The notes under the pieces are model-generated. The model saw only the letters and a program-made list of their open reading frames with translations. It was not told the DNA's origin and made no database searches. Position numbers and translations under genes: made by a program. From the NCBI GenBank assembly GCA_035293985.1, contig DATGLS010000017.1, forward strand, positions 248,001 through 312,000: a stretch of 64,000 nucleotides of DNA. Reading direction: 5' to 3'. This stretch comes from JAVDCA01 sp035293985. GTDB taxonomy: Bacteria; Pseudomonadota; Alphaproteobacteria; Rhizobiales; Xanthobacteraceae. This document shows, one piece after another, positions 16,639-26,039 of the stretch. Positions within the stretch are counted from its first letter, which is position 1, and the number at the start of each line of letters is the position of its first letter.

Positions 16639-18597
16639 GTGAATTCTTCGGCCCATATTGGTAGCGACGCCTGGCGGCTGCAGCGGCTCATCGATTCGGT
16701 CATTGATTATGCGATCTACATGATCGACCTCGACGGCCGCGTCGCGAGCTGGAACCCGGGAGCCGAGCGCCTCAAGGGCTACACGGCCGCGGAAATCATC
16801 GGCCAGCCGTTCGCCCGCTTCTTCACGCCCGAGGACCGCGCCAAGGAATTTCCCGACCATGCCCTGGCGACCGCCGCGCGCACGGGGCGCTTCGAGAGCG
16901 AAGGCTGGCGCGTGCGGCGGGACGGCACGCGGTTCTGGGCGCTCGCCGTCATTGACGCGATCAAGGACGAGGACGGCAAGCTGATCGGCTTCGCCAAGAT
17001 CACCCGCGACATGACGGAACGCCAGCGCGAGCAGACGAAGCTGCTCGAGAGCGAGCGGCGCTACCGCCACCTCGTCGAGGCGGTCGTCGATTACGCGATC
17101 TTCCAGCTCGACGCCGATGGCGTCGTCGCGACCTGGAATCCCGGAGCCCAGCGCATCAAGGGCTACGCGCCCGACGAGATCATCGGCCGCCATTTCAGCA
17201 CGTTCTACACGCCGGAGGACCGGGCCGCCGGCGTGCCAGCGCGCGCATTGGCGACGGCCAGGGACGGAGGCCGTTTCGAAACCGAAGGATGGCGGGTGCG
17301 CAAGGATGGCACCCGATTCTGGGCGTCGGTCGTCATCGACGCGATCCGCAACGACGCGGGCGAGCTCGTCGGCTTCGCCAAGGTGACGCGCGACATCACC
17401 GAACGCATGGAAACGCAGCGGATCCTGCGCGAGACGCAGGAGCAGCTCGCCGTCTCCCAGCGCATGGACGCGGTCGGACAGCTCAGCGGGGGCATCGCAC
17501 ACGACTTCAACAATCTCCTGATGATCATCCAGGGCAATCTCGAAAGCGCCCAGCGCGCGGCCGCAGCGCTCGGCTCCGGGGCCGGCAACCTGCAGCGCTG
17601 GATCGCCAATGCGGTGCGCGGGGCGCAGCGCGCGAGCGCCTTGACGCACCGGCTGCTCGCGTTTTCGCGCCGCCAGCCGCTCAATCCCAAAGTGCTCGAT
17701 GTCAACAAGTACCTGGCGGGCGTCGGCGAGTTCCTGCAACGCTCGCTGGGGGAGCGGATCGAAATCGAAGTCGCCGGCGCGCCGGGCCTGTGGCCAATCG
17801 AGGTCGACATCGCCCAGTTCGAGGCGAGCCTGGTGAACCTCGCCGTCAATGCCCGTGATGCCATGCCGGATGGCGGCAAGCTGACGATCGAAGCGCTCAA
17901 CCAGGTGATCGATCACGAATACACCCGCGTCAATCCGGAGGTGCCACCGGGGCAATACGTGCTGATCTGCGTCACCGACACGGGCGCCGGAATGAGTCGC
18001 GAGGTGATCGATCGTGCGTTCGAACCGTTCTTCACCACCAAGGAGATCGGTCAGGGCACCGGCCTCGGGCTGAGCCAAGTCTACGGGTTTCTCAAGCAGT
18101 CCGGCGGCAACGTCAAAATCTACAGCGAGGTCGGCCAGGGCACGACCATCAAGATGTATTTCCCGCGCAGCCGGGCCGGCGCCGAGGCCGCCGACGAGCA
18201 GATCGCCCCCACCAGCGACGGCAGCAGCGAGACGATCCTGCTTGTGGAAGACGACAAGGATCTACGCGCTTACCTGACCGAAGTCCTGCGCGATCTGAAC
18301 TATCGCGTTCTCGCCGCCCCTGAGCCGATCGCGGCCCTCGGCTTCCTCGAGCATCTGCCGACCCGGATCGACCTGATGCTCACCGACGTCGTGATGCCGG
18401 GCATGAGCGGCCGTGAGCTCGCGGCGCGCGCGCGAGCGCTGCGGCCGAAGGTGAAGATCCTCTACATGTCGGGCTATTCGCGCAATTCGGTCGTGCACAA
18501 CGGCAAGGTCGATCCCGACGTGCAGCTTATTCAGAAGCCGGTATCGCAAACCGAGCTCGCCATGCGCATCCGCGATCTCCTGGACACACGCGCATGA
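16639..18597 (+). CDS. PAS-PAS hybrid histidine kinase with receiver domain
   Basis: A soluble sensor kinase of 652 residues. It has PAS 1 at about 15-130, a very similar PAS 2 at about 145-255, HisKA with His288 (GGIAHDFNNLL), and an ATPase domain with the N box near 399-408, DTGAGMS (447-453) and GQGTGLGLS (471-479). A receiver domain from about 532 to 650 has phospho-acceptor Asp583 (LTDVVMPG). The two PAS domains share NPGA..KGY and FYTPEDRA, evidence of internal duplication. Starts at GTG. No membrane segment, so the signal is cytoplasmic, perhaps redox or flavin. No partner regulator is adjacent. Confidence 0.93.
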   Translation: MNSSAHIGSDAWRLQRLIDSVIDYAIYMIDLDGRVASWNPGAERLKGYTAAEIIGQPFARFFTPEDRAKEFPDHALATAARTGRFESEGWRVRRDGTRFWALAVIDAIKDEDGKLIGFAKITRDMTERQREQTKLLESERRYRHLVEAVVDYAIFQLDADGVVATWNPGAQRIKGYAPDEIIGRHFSTFYTPEDRAAGVPARALATARDGGRFETEGWRVRKDGTRFWASVVIDAIRNDAGELVGFAKVTRDITERMETQRILRETQEQLAVSQRMDAVGQLSGGIAHDFNNLLMIIQGNLESAQRAAAALGSGAGNLQRWIANAVRGAQRASALTHRLLAFSRRQPLNPKVLDVNKYLAGVGEFLQRSLGERIEIEVAGAPGLWPIEVDIAQFEASLVNLAVNARDAMPDGGKLTIEALNQVIDHEYTRVNPEVPPGQYVLICVTDTGAGMSREVIDRAFEPFFTTKEIGQGTGLGLSQVYGFLKQSGGNVKIYSEVGQGTTIKMYFPRSRAGAEAADEQIAPTSDGSSETILLVEDDKDLRAYLTEVLRDLNYRVLAAPEPIAALGFLEHLPTRIDLMLTDVVMPGMSGRELAARARALRPKVKILYMSGYSRNSVVHNGKVDPDVQLIQKPVSQTELAMRIRDLLDTRA

Positions 18598-19270
18598 TCG
18601 CCACCTCCTTCCTCGCAGTACTGGCGGCAGCGTTGCGCGGCGGGCAACCACGCCGGCCGGGCCACGGGAACCCGGGCCGCCCGCGCGACGTTTTAATCCG
18701 CATGAATCGAATCGTCGCGAAGTGCTCGGAATACGATTTGTCGGTCATCGTGCCGGTATTTGAAGCCGTGGCGATTCCACCGCATGGCGCGATGATCGCC
18801 GTTGCTTGTCCCGCCTGCCGCGCAACCCATTGGATGCTGGCGCGCGATATGCGGCGCCGCAACGATCAGCGGGCCGCCTGAACGGCGGTCGTCAGCCCGA
18901 CCTGCGGTCGCGATGCCGCCTTTGCAGACGCAAACGGTCCACGGCAGATCGATGTCGCGACTCGGGCTCGTGTCCGCCCTGCGCGGAGCGCGGGCGGGGC
19001 TGCTCGAGCTCGATCGATGGTGCAGCCGACAGCTCGGTTCTGGCGAGATTGTCACGCGTGACGATGTGTCGAGACGTTAAGAGCCCCCGGCGCGGGCCAA
19101 GAGCTCTTGACGTACTGCTACCTGCGAATGAGAGGAAAGGCAGCGGCGAGCGATGAACGCTCGATCCGCCAGCAGGTTCCCTCGGCGCATGGGATCGCGG
19201 CGGGGAGCGCGGGGCATATTCCCGGAGGCAACGCACCTTCGCGAGAGCCGGCATCAGGGCTTCCCGCGCT
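18598..19270. other. Long intergenic stretch, little to see
   Basis: No convincing gene between the hybrid kinase and the small zinc-ribbon gene. Open frames here lack ribosome sites and recognisable domains, except one weak candidate listed separately. Confidence 0.4.
18702..18881 (+). CDS. Doubtful small ORF with CxxC
   Basis: A 59-residue frame with one CPAC motif and a mixed hydrophobic middle. No ribosome site, no recognised family, and the opposite strand is also open. It may be noise. Confidence 0.2.
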   Translation: MNRIVAKCSEYDLSVIVPVFEAVAIPPHGAMIAVACPACRATHWMLARDMRRRNDQRAA

Positions 19271-19477
19271 TCAGGGTTTCCCGCTTCCAGTGCGATCGTC
19301 GACCTCGACCCATTCGATCGCAGTGCAGGCGCTGCAACCAAAGATGCGATAACCCGGTCGCGGGCCGAGCGGCGCCAAGACGTTCAAGAGCTGCATCGCC
19401 GCGCCGCATCGCTCGCAGGCGGTGGGCTCGCCAAGCCGTCGCTCCGGCTTGGGCGTGGGCTGCTTGCTGGAACACAT
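19271..19477 (-). CDS. Small zinc-ribbon protein
   Basis: 68 residues with two CxxC pairs, CERCG near 22-26 and CSAC near 48-51, separated by a segment typical of the short zinc-ribbon proteins common in Bradyrhizobium-like genomes. A single zinc site is expected. Stand-alone; role unknown, possibly a nucleic-acid or protein contact module. The start is the first ATG. Confidence 0.65.
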   Translation of the reverse strand: MCSSKQPTPKPERRLGEPTACERCGAAMQLLNVLAPLGPRPGYRIFGCSACTAIEWVEVDDRTGSGKP

Positions 19478-19582
19478 TACGAATTTCTCGCCACCGGTCG
19501 TCTTGCGAGCAATGCCGCAGGACGGATGGAGGTTTCATGCAACCTTTCACCCCGCGTTTGCGATTCTGCCGACCGCAGAGCC

Positions 19583-21049
19583 TCACGCCGCCTCGCTCGA
19601 CAGCGGATCGGCGATCTGCTCGAGCGAGCGTCCTTCCGCATCGATCCCGAGCTTCGCCTCGATCGCGGCGGCGCCGAGCATCAGCGCGGCCGCGAAGATG
19701 TAGCCGGCCGCCACCGCCCAGGCCGCGCCGGTGCCGATCAGCCAGCCGAACAGGCTCGGCGCCCACGCGCCGCCGATCAGCGTCCCGAGCGCATAGAAGG
19801 CCGCGATCGCAAGCGCACGCGTTTCCAGCGGGAAGATCTCGCTCGCCGTGAGGTAAGCGGAGCTCGCGGCGGCCGAGGCGAAGAAGAAGATCGCCATCCA
19901 GGCGAACGTCTGCGTCCAGGCCGTGAAAGCGTCGAAGGCGAGCGCGGTCGCGATCAGCAGCACTCCGCCGGCCGCATAGGTGCCGGCGATCATCTTGCGG
20001 CGGCCGATGGTGTCGAACAGGGAGCCGAGCAGCAGCGGCCCGAGGAAATTGCTCGCCGCGAGCGTAGCGAGGTAGACGCCGGTGCCGCGATCCGGGACGC
20101 CGTGGAACTTGGACAGCACCAGACCGTAGGTGAAGAACACGGCGTTGAACAGGAAGGCCTGCGCGACCATCAGCGCGAGCGCAAGCAGGCTGCGGCCGCG
20201 GTGCTTGCCGAGCATCGCCCGCAGGATCAGGCCGAAGCCGAAGCTGCGGCGCGGATGCACGGCGAGCTTGTCGTGCGCCGGCGCGAGCTCGGCGCCGGTG
20301 TCGGCGCGCACGCGCGCTTCGATGTCGCGGATGGTGTGGTCGGCCTGCGCGGGCCAGTCGTGCGTCACCAGCCAGCGCGGGCTCTCCGGCACGTAGTGGC
20401 GCAGGAACAGAATGCCGAGGCCGAGCACGCCGCCGATGGCGAAGCCGAGCCGCCAGCCTAGATTGGGCGCGAGCATGCTCGGATCGAGGAAGAGGATCGA
20501 GGCACCGGAGCCGGCGGCGGCGCCGAGCCAGAAGCTGCCGTTGACGACGAGGTCGATGCGGCCGCGGAAGCGCGCCGGGATCAGCTCGTCGATCGCCGAG
20601 TTGATCGCCGCATACTCGCCGCCGATCCCGCAGCCGGTCAGCGCGCGAAACAGCGCGAAGCTGAGGAAATTCCACGAGGCCGCGGTCGCCAGGACACCGA
20701 CGAGGTAGATGATCAGGGTGACGTAGAAGACCAGCCGCCGGCCGAAGCGGTCGGTGAGCCAGCCGAATATCAGCGCGCCGAGCACCGCGCCGGCGACGTA
20801 GGCCGAGGCCGCAAGGCCGATGTCGCCCGCGCTCAGGCCGAGCGTCGCGCGGCTCTGCAGGACGGGGCCGATGGCGCCGACGATCGTGACCTCGAGGCCG
20901 TCGAGAATCCAGGTGACGCCGAGGGCGGCCACCACCAGGACATGAAAGCGGCTCCACGGCAGGCGATCCAGGCGCGCCGGGATATCGGTCTCGATCGCGT
21001 TTGGTTGCGCATGCGGGCGCGGCGATCGGGTCTGGGGCGCCACGGCCAT
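19583..21049 (-). CDS. MFS transporter (sugar / aromatic acid:H+ symporter type)
   Basis: A 488-residue inner-membrane transporter with about 12 hydrophobic segments. The GWLTDRFGRR loop between helices 2 and 3, the GGEYAAINSAIDEL region of helix 5, and PESPRWL before the central loop are the major-facilitator sugar/aromatic acid symporter landmarks. A long cytoplasmic loop follows helix 6. The stop of the upstream oxidoreductase is 3 bases away, so the two are cotranscribed. The substrate cannot be read from sequence. Confidence 0.9.
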   Translation of the reverse strand: MAVAPQTRSPRPHAQPNAIETDIPARLDRLPWSRFHVLVVAALGVTWILDGLEVTIVGAIGPVLQSRATLGLSAGDIGLAASAYVAGAVLGALIFGWLTDRFGRRLVFYVTLIIYLVGVLATAASWNFLSFALFRALTGCGIGGEYAAINSAIDELIPARFRGRIDLVVNGSFWLGAAAGSGASILFLDPSMLAPNLGWRLGFAIGGVLGLGILFLRHYVPESPRWLVTHDWPAQADHTIRDIEARVRADTGAELAPAHDKLAVHPRRSFGFGLILRAMLGKHRGRSLLALALMVAQAFLFNAVFFTYGLVLSKFHGVPDRGTGVYLATLAASNFLGPLLLGSLFDTIGRRKMIAGTYAAGGVLLIATALAFDAFTAWTQTFAWMAIFFFASAAASSAYLTASEIFPLETRALAIAAFYALGTLIGGAWAPSLFGWLIGTGAAWAVAAGYIFAAALMLGAAAIEAKLGIDAEGRSLEQIADPLSSEAA

Positions 21050-21052
21050 CGG

Positions 21053-21982
21053 CTAGGCCGCAACGCGCAGCACGACCTTGCCTTCGGTGTGGCCCTCCTC
21101 GACGAGGGTCTCCGCCGCGACCGCGTCGCCCAGGTTGAACTGGCGCGCAACCTTCGGCGTCACCTTGCCGGCGGCGATCAACCGCCCGATCTCGGCCAGC
21201 TCGGTGCCGCTTTCCTGCACCGTGAAGCGGGTGGCGCGCACCTTGTGCGCACGGGCCTCGTGCTGCGACGGCGCGGCCAGCGTCGAGACCAGGATGCCGC
21301 CTTCACGCAGCACCTGGAAGGAACGCTCCTGCGTCTCGCCGCCGATCAGGTCGAGCACCATATCGACATCGTGCACGAGCTCCTCGAAGCGCTGGCGCTT
21401 GTAGTCGATCACCTCGTCGGCGCCGATGCGGCGCACGAAATCGGCATGCTGCTCCGATACGGTGGTGACGACGTGCGCGCCTCTCGCCTTGGCGAACTGG
21501 ATCGCCAGATGACCGACCCCGCCCGCGCCCGCATGGATCAGAACGGCCTGTCCGGCTTCGAGCCCGCCATGGCGAAACAAGCCTTGCCAGGCCGTGAGCC
21601 CGGCAAGCGGCACCGCCGCCGCCGCGATGAAGTCGAGCCGCGCCGGCTTGGGCGCGGCCTCGCCGTCCTTCACGATCGCGTATTCGGAAAAACCGCCACG
21701 ATCGATGCCGAGCATCGCGTAGATCGCGTCGCCGCGCTTGAAGCGGCTGATACGATCGCCGCAGCGCTCCACCACGCCGGCGACGTCGCGGCCGAGCGTA
21801 TAGGGCAGCTTGTCGTCCTTGACGGCCGGATAGCCGCCGTTGCGGATCTTGTAATCGACCGGGTTCACGCTCGCGGCGAGAATTTTGACCAGCATCTCGT
21901 CCGGACCCGGCTGCGGATCGGGCAGCGTCTCGACGCGCAGCACGTCCGGCCCGCCGAACGAATGGATGCGGATGGCTCGCAT
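21053..21982 (-). CDS. NADP-dependent quinone-type oxidoreductase (MDR)
   Basis: A 309-residue zinc-free medium-chain reductase of the quinone oxidoreductase group. It begins MRAIRIHSFGGPDVLR, contains SVNPVDYKIRNGGY, and has the NADP motif AGAGGVGHLAIQFAK. Catalytic zinc Cys/His residues are absent, as usual for the group. The upstream extension in frame is not protein-like, so the ATG at the family start is preferred. Forms an operon with the MFS transporter; it could reduce an imported quinone or enone (inference). Confidence 0.88.
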   Translation of the reverse strand: MRAIRIHSFGGPDVLRVETLPDPQPGPDEMLVKILAASVNPVDYKIRNGGYPAVKDDKLPYTLGRDVAGVVERCGDRISRFKRGDAIYAMLGIDRGGFSEYAIVKDGEAAPKPARLDFIAAAAVPLAGLTAWQGLFRHGGLEAGQAVLIHAGAGGVGHLAIQFAKARGAHVVTTVSEQHADFVRRIGADEVIDYKRQRFEELVHDVDMVLDLIGGETQERSFQVLREGGILVSTLAAPSQHEARAHKVRATRFTVQESGTELAEIGRLIAAGKVTPKVARQFNLGDAVAAETLVEEGHTEGKVVLRVAA

Positions 21983-22114
21983 GCCTGCGCCCTCCCTTGG
22001 GCTTTCGTTGCGGTCGAGTTCCTTGGAGACGGTCCGCCACGGCAATCAGCGCCGCTCCTTTTCGTCAAAACGCGGAGGGTGGTTTCGTTCCTGGGAGAGC
22101 TATAAGCGAGAACC

Positions 22115-22234
22115 TCAGATAGCGACGGTCTTGCCGCGCGGAATGGCATTCAGGGTGTCGTCCGGCAAATTGAAGTGCGCCTTGACGAGCTCGGGCGGCG
22201 AGTGGCGCAGCCACTGCGAAAACGATATCGACGA
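22115..22234 (-). pseudogene. C-terminal remnant of a bicupin oxalate decarboxylase-like gene
   Basis: The last 40 codons before a TGA read YSSISFSQWLRHSPPELVKA then HFNLPDDTLNAIPRG and KTVAI. This is the pattern that ends bicupin oxalate decarboxylases (S-x-x-Q-W-L...PPELV-x-A-H-x-N). Neither cupin domain is found upstream in any frame: the region before it is the promoter and leader of a DUF892 gene. It is therefore a fragment left by deletion. The family call is from memory of the C-terminal motif. Confidence 0.6.
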
Positions 22235-22302
22235 GTAGCTACGCCGCATGTCGACCGCAGGCAGTAGCTCGCCCGTTACCCGCCTTGTGACGTGCCGCAG
22301 GA

Positions 22303-22327
22303 GGAACAACGATGCCCACGCGGCATT
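22303..22327 (+). promoter_or_regulatory. EcfG-like promoter for DUF892 copy 2
   Basis: GGAAC-N16-CATT, one mismatch; an AGGAGGT ribosome site follows at 22346-22352 and the ATG at 22357. Confidence 0.5.
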
Positions 22328-22356
22328 CTGCAATCACCCATCATCAGGAGGTCCCC

Positions 22357-22851
22357 ATGGCGGAAAAAAAGCTGGACGAACTATTCATCGACACGCTCAA
22401 GGATATCTACTTCGCCGAGAAGAAAATACTGACAGCCCTGCCGAAGATGGCGAAGAAGGCGCAGTCAGAGAAGCTGAAGGCCGCGTTCGAGAAGCATGAG
22501 GGCGAAACCGAGGAGCATGTCGCGCGGCTCGAACAGGTATTCGAAGCGCTCGGGCAGACGCCCAAGGGCAAGACCTGCGATGCGATTTTGGGCATCATCG
22601 ACGAGGGCAAGGAAATAATGGCGGAATACGCCGACACCCCGGCGCTGGATGCCGGCCTCCTGGCCGCCGCACAAGCGGTCGAGCACTATGAGATCGCGCG
22701 CTATGGAACGTTGCGGACCTGGGCTGCGGAGCTGGGACACAAGGACATCGTCAAGCTGCTCGACGCGACGCTCGGCGAGGAGAAGAAGACCAACGATGCG
22801 CTGACGAAGCTGGCCGAAAGCGAGGTCAATCAGCACGCCCAGGCAGCATGA
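22357..22851 (+). CDS. DUF892 ferritin-like protein, copy 2
   Basis: A 164-residue four-helix ferritin-like protein. It has LDELFIDTLKDIYFAEKKILTALPK, KHEGETEEHVARLEQVFEALG and AAQAVEHYEIARYGTL, with the Glu/His ligands for a di-metal centre conserved as in copy 1. An AGGAGGT site decides the start MAEKKLDE. Monocistronic, ending at two hairpins. More Lys-rich than copy 1. Function of the family is unknown; stress induction is typical. Confidence 0.9.
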   Translation: MAEKKLDELFIDTLKDIYFAEKKILTALPKMAKKAQSEKLKAAFEKHEGETEEHVARLEQVFEALGQTPKGKTCDAILGIIDEGKEIMAEYADTPALDAGLLAAAQAVEHYEIARYGTLRTWAAELGHKDIVKLLDATLGEEKKTNDALTKLAESEVNQHAQAA

Positions 22852-22866
22852 TCCGGTCAATGCGGC

Positions 22867-22926
22867 GCTCGCCGGCACGCCGGCGAGCAAACAACAGGAG
22901 CCCGGCACGCCTCACGGCGGCCGGGC
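22867..22926. terminator. Bidirectional hairpins between convergent genes
   Basis: Two perfect inverted repeats: a 10-bp arm GCTCGCCGGC (22867-22876 with 22879-22888) and a 7-bp arm GCCCGGC (22900-22906 with 22920-22926). They lie between the converging DUF892 and PRC-barrel genes. U-runs are short, so termination is plausible rather than certain. Confidence 0.6.
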
Positions 22927-22950
22927 TTCCAGCTCTTCGGGCGCCATGGA

Positions 22951-23367
22951 CTACTTGTTATCGGGGACCCACTTGGTCGTCTTCTTGTCGTACTTGAATC
23001 CCGGAGCGGCCTTGAGCTCGTCCTTGGTCGTGTTCATCGTCAGGTACACCTTGTTGTTCTTCTCGGTGTGCTTGATCGCGCTGAAGGCCACGGCCACATC
23101 CTTCTCGCCGGCGCCGAGGAAACCGCCCACCGCGACGATGAGCGCTTCGATCCTGCCGTCCGTCGAGACCAGAACGTCCTTGACCTCGCCGATCTTGGAG
23201 TCGTTCGGATCATAGACGTTCTGCTTGTACCAGTCGGTGACGGTGACGCCGGACGGCAGCGTCTTGAGCATCTCGGCGTGGGTGCCGGCCTGGGCTAACG
23301 CGCCGTCGCTCGTCGCGATAACGCCGGCGAGCAGCGCCATCGCCGCAAGGGCTGAACGAGTCTTCAT
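22951..23367 (-). CDS. Exported PRC-barrel domain protein
   Basis: 138 residues. There is a signal peptide (Lys-Arg then a hydrophobic stretch, cleavage near ALA-QA at about 26) and then a PRC-barrel fold. The diagnostic pieces are VYDPNDSKIGEVKDVLVSTDGRIEALIVAVGGFLGAGEKDVAVAF, a beta-barrel motif also found in photosynthetic H subunits and RimM. It is expected in the periplasm. An exact EcfG-type promoter precedes it, so it is probably a stress envelope protein. Confidence 0.9.
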   Translation of the reverse strand: MKTRSALAAMALLAGVIATSDGALAQAGTHAEMLKTLPSGVTVTDWYKQNVYDPNDSKIGEVKDVLVSTDGRIEALIVAVGGFLGAGEKDVAVAFSAIKHTEKNNKVYLTMNTTKDELKAAPGFKYDKKTTKWVPDNK

Positions 23368-23431
23368 CGATGATCTCCTTCAAGGGTTGTTTCGGCCATC
23401 ACTTCTTGGCCGTGTTCGTTTGGCGACTTGG

Positions 23432-23457
23432 AACGCTCGGGAACACCGGGTTGTTCC
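23432..23457 (-). promoter_or_regulatory. EcfG-type promoter, exact consensus
   Basis: GGAAC-N17-CGTT on the minus strand, 64 bases before the PRC-barrel ATG. Confidence 0.7.
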
Positions 23458-23601
23458 AGTGTGTGAAACCGCACAATCGGCGGGACGAGCTGCAGCCGTA
23501 GGGAGGTCGATGAAAACTCCGCGTGTCGGAGTCCGCATGCGGCGGTGCACGATAGGACGTGCACGAGGCGCGGAGCGCAACAAGCTGTCGCGGTGGCGAG
23601 C

Positions 23602-23626
23602 GGAACATCGTTGTGTGCCAGCCATT
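23602..23626 (+). promoter_or_regulatory. EcfG-like promoter for ydeP-fdhD
   Basis: GGAAC-N16-CATT, one mismatch, 58 bases before the ATG of the YdeP-family gene. Confidence 0.45.
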
Positions 23627-23684
23627 TTCCAAACACAGGCGCCTGCGGGTCGAGCCGCCGCGCGCATCGGCCGGCAGGTTGCCC

Positions 23685-26039
23685 ATGAACGACGATCGCA
23701 AAGCTTCCGAGAATTCCCACCACGCAGATCACGACGAGCAGCCGCGCTTCACCGACAACGAGCAGCCCGCCGGCGGCTGGGGCTCGGTGGAATCGCTCGC
23801 ACGCAGCCTGACGCGCGAGAAGGTGCCGTTCAAAGGCCCGCGCATCCTGATGCACCAGAACAAGCCGGACGGCTACGCATGCGTCAGCTGCTCCTGGGCC
23901 AAGCCCGCCCATCCGCGGCCGTTCGAGTTCTGCGAGGAAGGCGCCAAGGCGACCACCTGGGAAATCACGCGCCGGCGCTGCACGCCGGCGTTCTTCGCGG
24001 AGCACACGGTGGCCGAGCTGGAAAGCTGGACCGACCATGCGCTGGAGGAGAAAGGCCGGCTCACCCATCCGCTGCGCTGGAACGCGGCCACCGACAAGTA
24101 CGAGCCGGTCGAGTGGGACGAGGCGATGCGCGACATCGGTGCGGAGCTCGGAAAGCTCGATCCCGAGAGCGCGGTGTTCTACAGCTCCGGCCGCGCCTCG
24201 CTCGAGGCGTCCTACATGTATGCGCTGTTCGCCCGGCTCTACGGCAACAACAACCTGCCCGACAGCTCGAACATGTGCCACGAGAGCACGTCGGTCGGCC
24301 TGCCGCTGAGCATCGGCGTGCCGGTGGGCACGGTCACGCTCGAGGACTTCGAGCACACCGGCTGCATTCTGTTCTTGGGCCACAACACCGGCGTGAATGC
24401 GCCGCGCATGCTGCATTCGCTGCAGGAATGCGCCAAGCGCGGCGTGCCGATCATCACGTTCAATCCGCTGCGCGAGCGCGGCCACGAGCGCTTCACCAAC
24501 CCGCAGAGCCCGACCGAGATGCTGGCGAAGCCGCCGACCAGGATCAGCTCGCAATATCATCAGATCAACGTCGGCGGCGACAAGGCGACTCTGATGGGCC
24601 TGTGCAAGGCCGTGCTGGAGCTCGACGACCTCGCCAAGGCGGGCTCCGGCCCGCGCGTCCTCGATACGCAATTCATCGCCGAGCACACCCACGGCTTCGC
24701 CGAATTCGAGGCGGCGGTGCGCGCCACGCCGTGGGACGAGATCGTGAAGCGCTCCGGCCTCGCCAAGTCGGCGATCGAGGATGCCGCGACGGTCTACGCC
24801 GAGGCGGAGAGCGCGATGATCGGCTACGGCATGGGACTGACCCAGCAGGTGAGCGGCGTCGAGAACGTGCAGATGATCTGCAACCTGCTGCTCATGCGCG
24901 GCAACATCGGCAAGCCGGGCGCCGGCGTGCTGGCGATCCGCGGCCATTCCAACGTGCAGGGCCAGCGCACCGTCGGCATCACCGAGAAGCCGAAGCTCGT
25001 GCCGATGGACAAGCTGCGCGAGCTCTACGGCTTCGAGCCGCCGCAGAAGAAAGGCCTGACCTGCGTCGAGACGGCCGAGGGCGTGATCAAGGGCTCGGTG
25101 AAAGCGGTGCTGCAGCTCGGCGGCAATCTCGTCCGCTCGCTGCCCGACCACGGCCAGCTGGTGCCGGCGTGGCGCAAGCTGCCCCTGACGGTGCAGATCC
25201 TCACCAAGCTCAACCGCTCCTGCCTGGTGCACGGCGAGAAGTCCTACATCCTGCCGTGCCTCGGCCGCATCGAGATCGACGAGCAGGCGAGCGGCCCGCA
25301 GGCCGTGAGCATGGAGGACAGCACCGCCTGCATCCACGGCTCGCGCGGCTACGCCAAGCCGGCGAGCAGGCACCTGCGCTCGGAGCCGTGGATCGTGGCG
25401 GCGCTCGCCAAGGCGACGCTGCCGCCCAACCCGAGGATCGACTGGGACGGATGGGTCGCCGACTACGCCCGCGTGCGCGACGCGATCGAGCAGACCTATC
25501 CGAAGATGTTCAAGGACTTCAACAAGCGCATGTTCACGCCCGGCGGTTTCCACCGTCCGCTGGCGGCGCGCCACCGCGAGTGGAACACGGAGACCAAGAA
25601 GGCGAACTTCCACACGCCGGAAAGCCTTTCCGACAACATCGACGTCGATCCGCGCCCCGTGGACGTCTTTCAGCTCACGACGATCCGCAGCCAGGGCCAG
25701 TTCAACACCACGATCTACTCCGACCGCGACCGCTTCCGCGGCGTCTCCGGCACCCGCATGGTGCTGTTCATGAACGCGACGGACATCGGCCGGCTGGCGC
25801 TGCGCGAAGGGGCGAGCGTGAGCCTCGCGACCGCGGTCGAAGACGGCATCCATCGCCAGGTCGACGGCTTCATCGTGCATACCTACGACATCCCGGCCGG
25901 CTGCCTCGCGGCCTACTACCCGGAATGCAATCCGCTGGTGCCGCTATGGCACCATGCCAAGGGCAGCCAGGTCCCGGCCGGCAAAGGCGTGCCGGTCCGG
26001 CTGATGCCCACGGCCTCCGCCGCGGCGGCCGTCGCCTGA
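23685..26039 (+). CDS. FdhF/YdeP-family molybdopterin oxidoreductase
   Basis: A 784-residue member of the DMSO-reductase superfamily, YdeP branch. It begins with a short Cys motif CVSCSW (Cys66, Cys69) rather than a full four-Cys cluster site. It then has YSSGRASLEASYMYALFARLYGNNNLPDSSNMCHEST, GVPIITFNPLRERG and the C-terminal molybdopterin-binding domain. It lacks selenocysteine or a Tat signal, so it is cytoplasmic. The stop overlaps the fdhD start, so the sulfurtransferase needed for the molybdenum site is made with it. The natural substrate of YdeP proteins is unsettled; acid resistance is known in enteric bacteria. Confidence 0.92.
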   Translation: MNDDRKASENSHHADHDEQPRFTDNEQPAGGWGSVESLARSLTREKVPFKGPRILMHQNKPDGYACVSCSWAKPAHPRPFEFCEEGAKATTWEITRRRCTPAFFAEHTVAELESWTDHALEEKGRLTHPLRWNAATDKYEPVEWDEAMRDIGAELGKLDPESAVFYSSGRASLEASYMYALFARLYGNNNLPDSSNMCHESTSVGLPLSIGVPVGTVTLEDFEHTGCILFLGHNTGVNAPRMLHSLQECAKRGVPIITFNPLRERGHERFTNPQSPTEMLAKPPTRISSQYHQINVGGDKATLMGLCKAVLELDDLAKAGSGPRVLDTQFIAEHTHGFAEFEAAVRATPWDEIVKRSGLAKSAIEDAATVYAEAESAMIGYGMGLTQQVSGVENVQMICNLLLMRGNIGKPGAGVLAIRGHSNVQGQRTVGITEKPKLVPMDKLRELYGFEPPQKKGLTCVETAEGVIKGSVKAVLQLGGNLVRSLPDHGQLVPAWRKLPLTVQILTKLNRSCLVHGEKSYILPCLGRIEIDEQASGPQAVSMEDSTACIHGSRGYAKPASRHLRSEPWIVAALAKATLPPNPRIDWDGWVADYARVRDAIEQTYPKMFKDFNKRMFTPGGFHRPLAARHREWNTETKKANFHTPESLSDNIDVDPRPVDVFQLTTIRSQGQFNTTIYSDRDRFRGVSGTRMVLFMNATDIGRLALREGASVSLATAVEDGIHRQVDGFIVHTYDIPAGCLAAYYPECNPLVPLWHHAKGSQVPAGKGVPVRLMPTASAAAAVA

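Noticed and set aside
23364..25880. Long minus-strand open frame opposite ydeP
   Set aside because: His/Arg/Ala/Asp/Leu-rich composition typical of an antisense frame; ydeP on the other strand is a clear enzyme.
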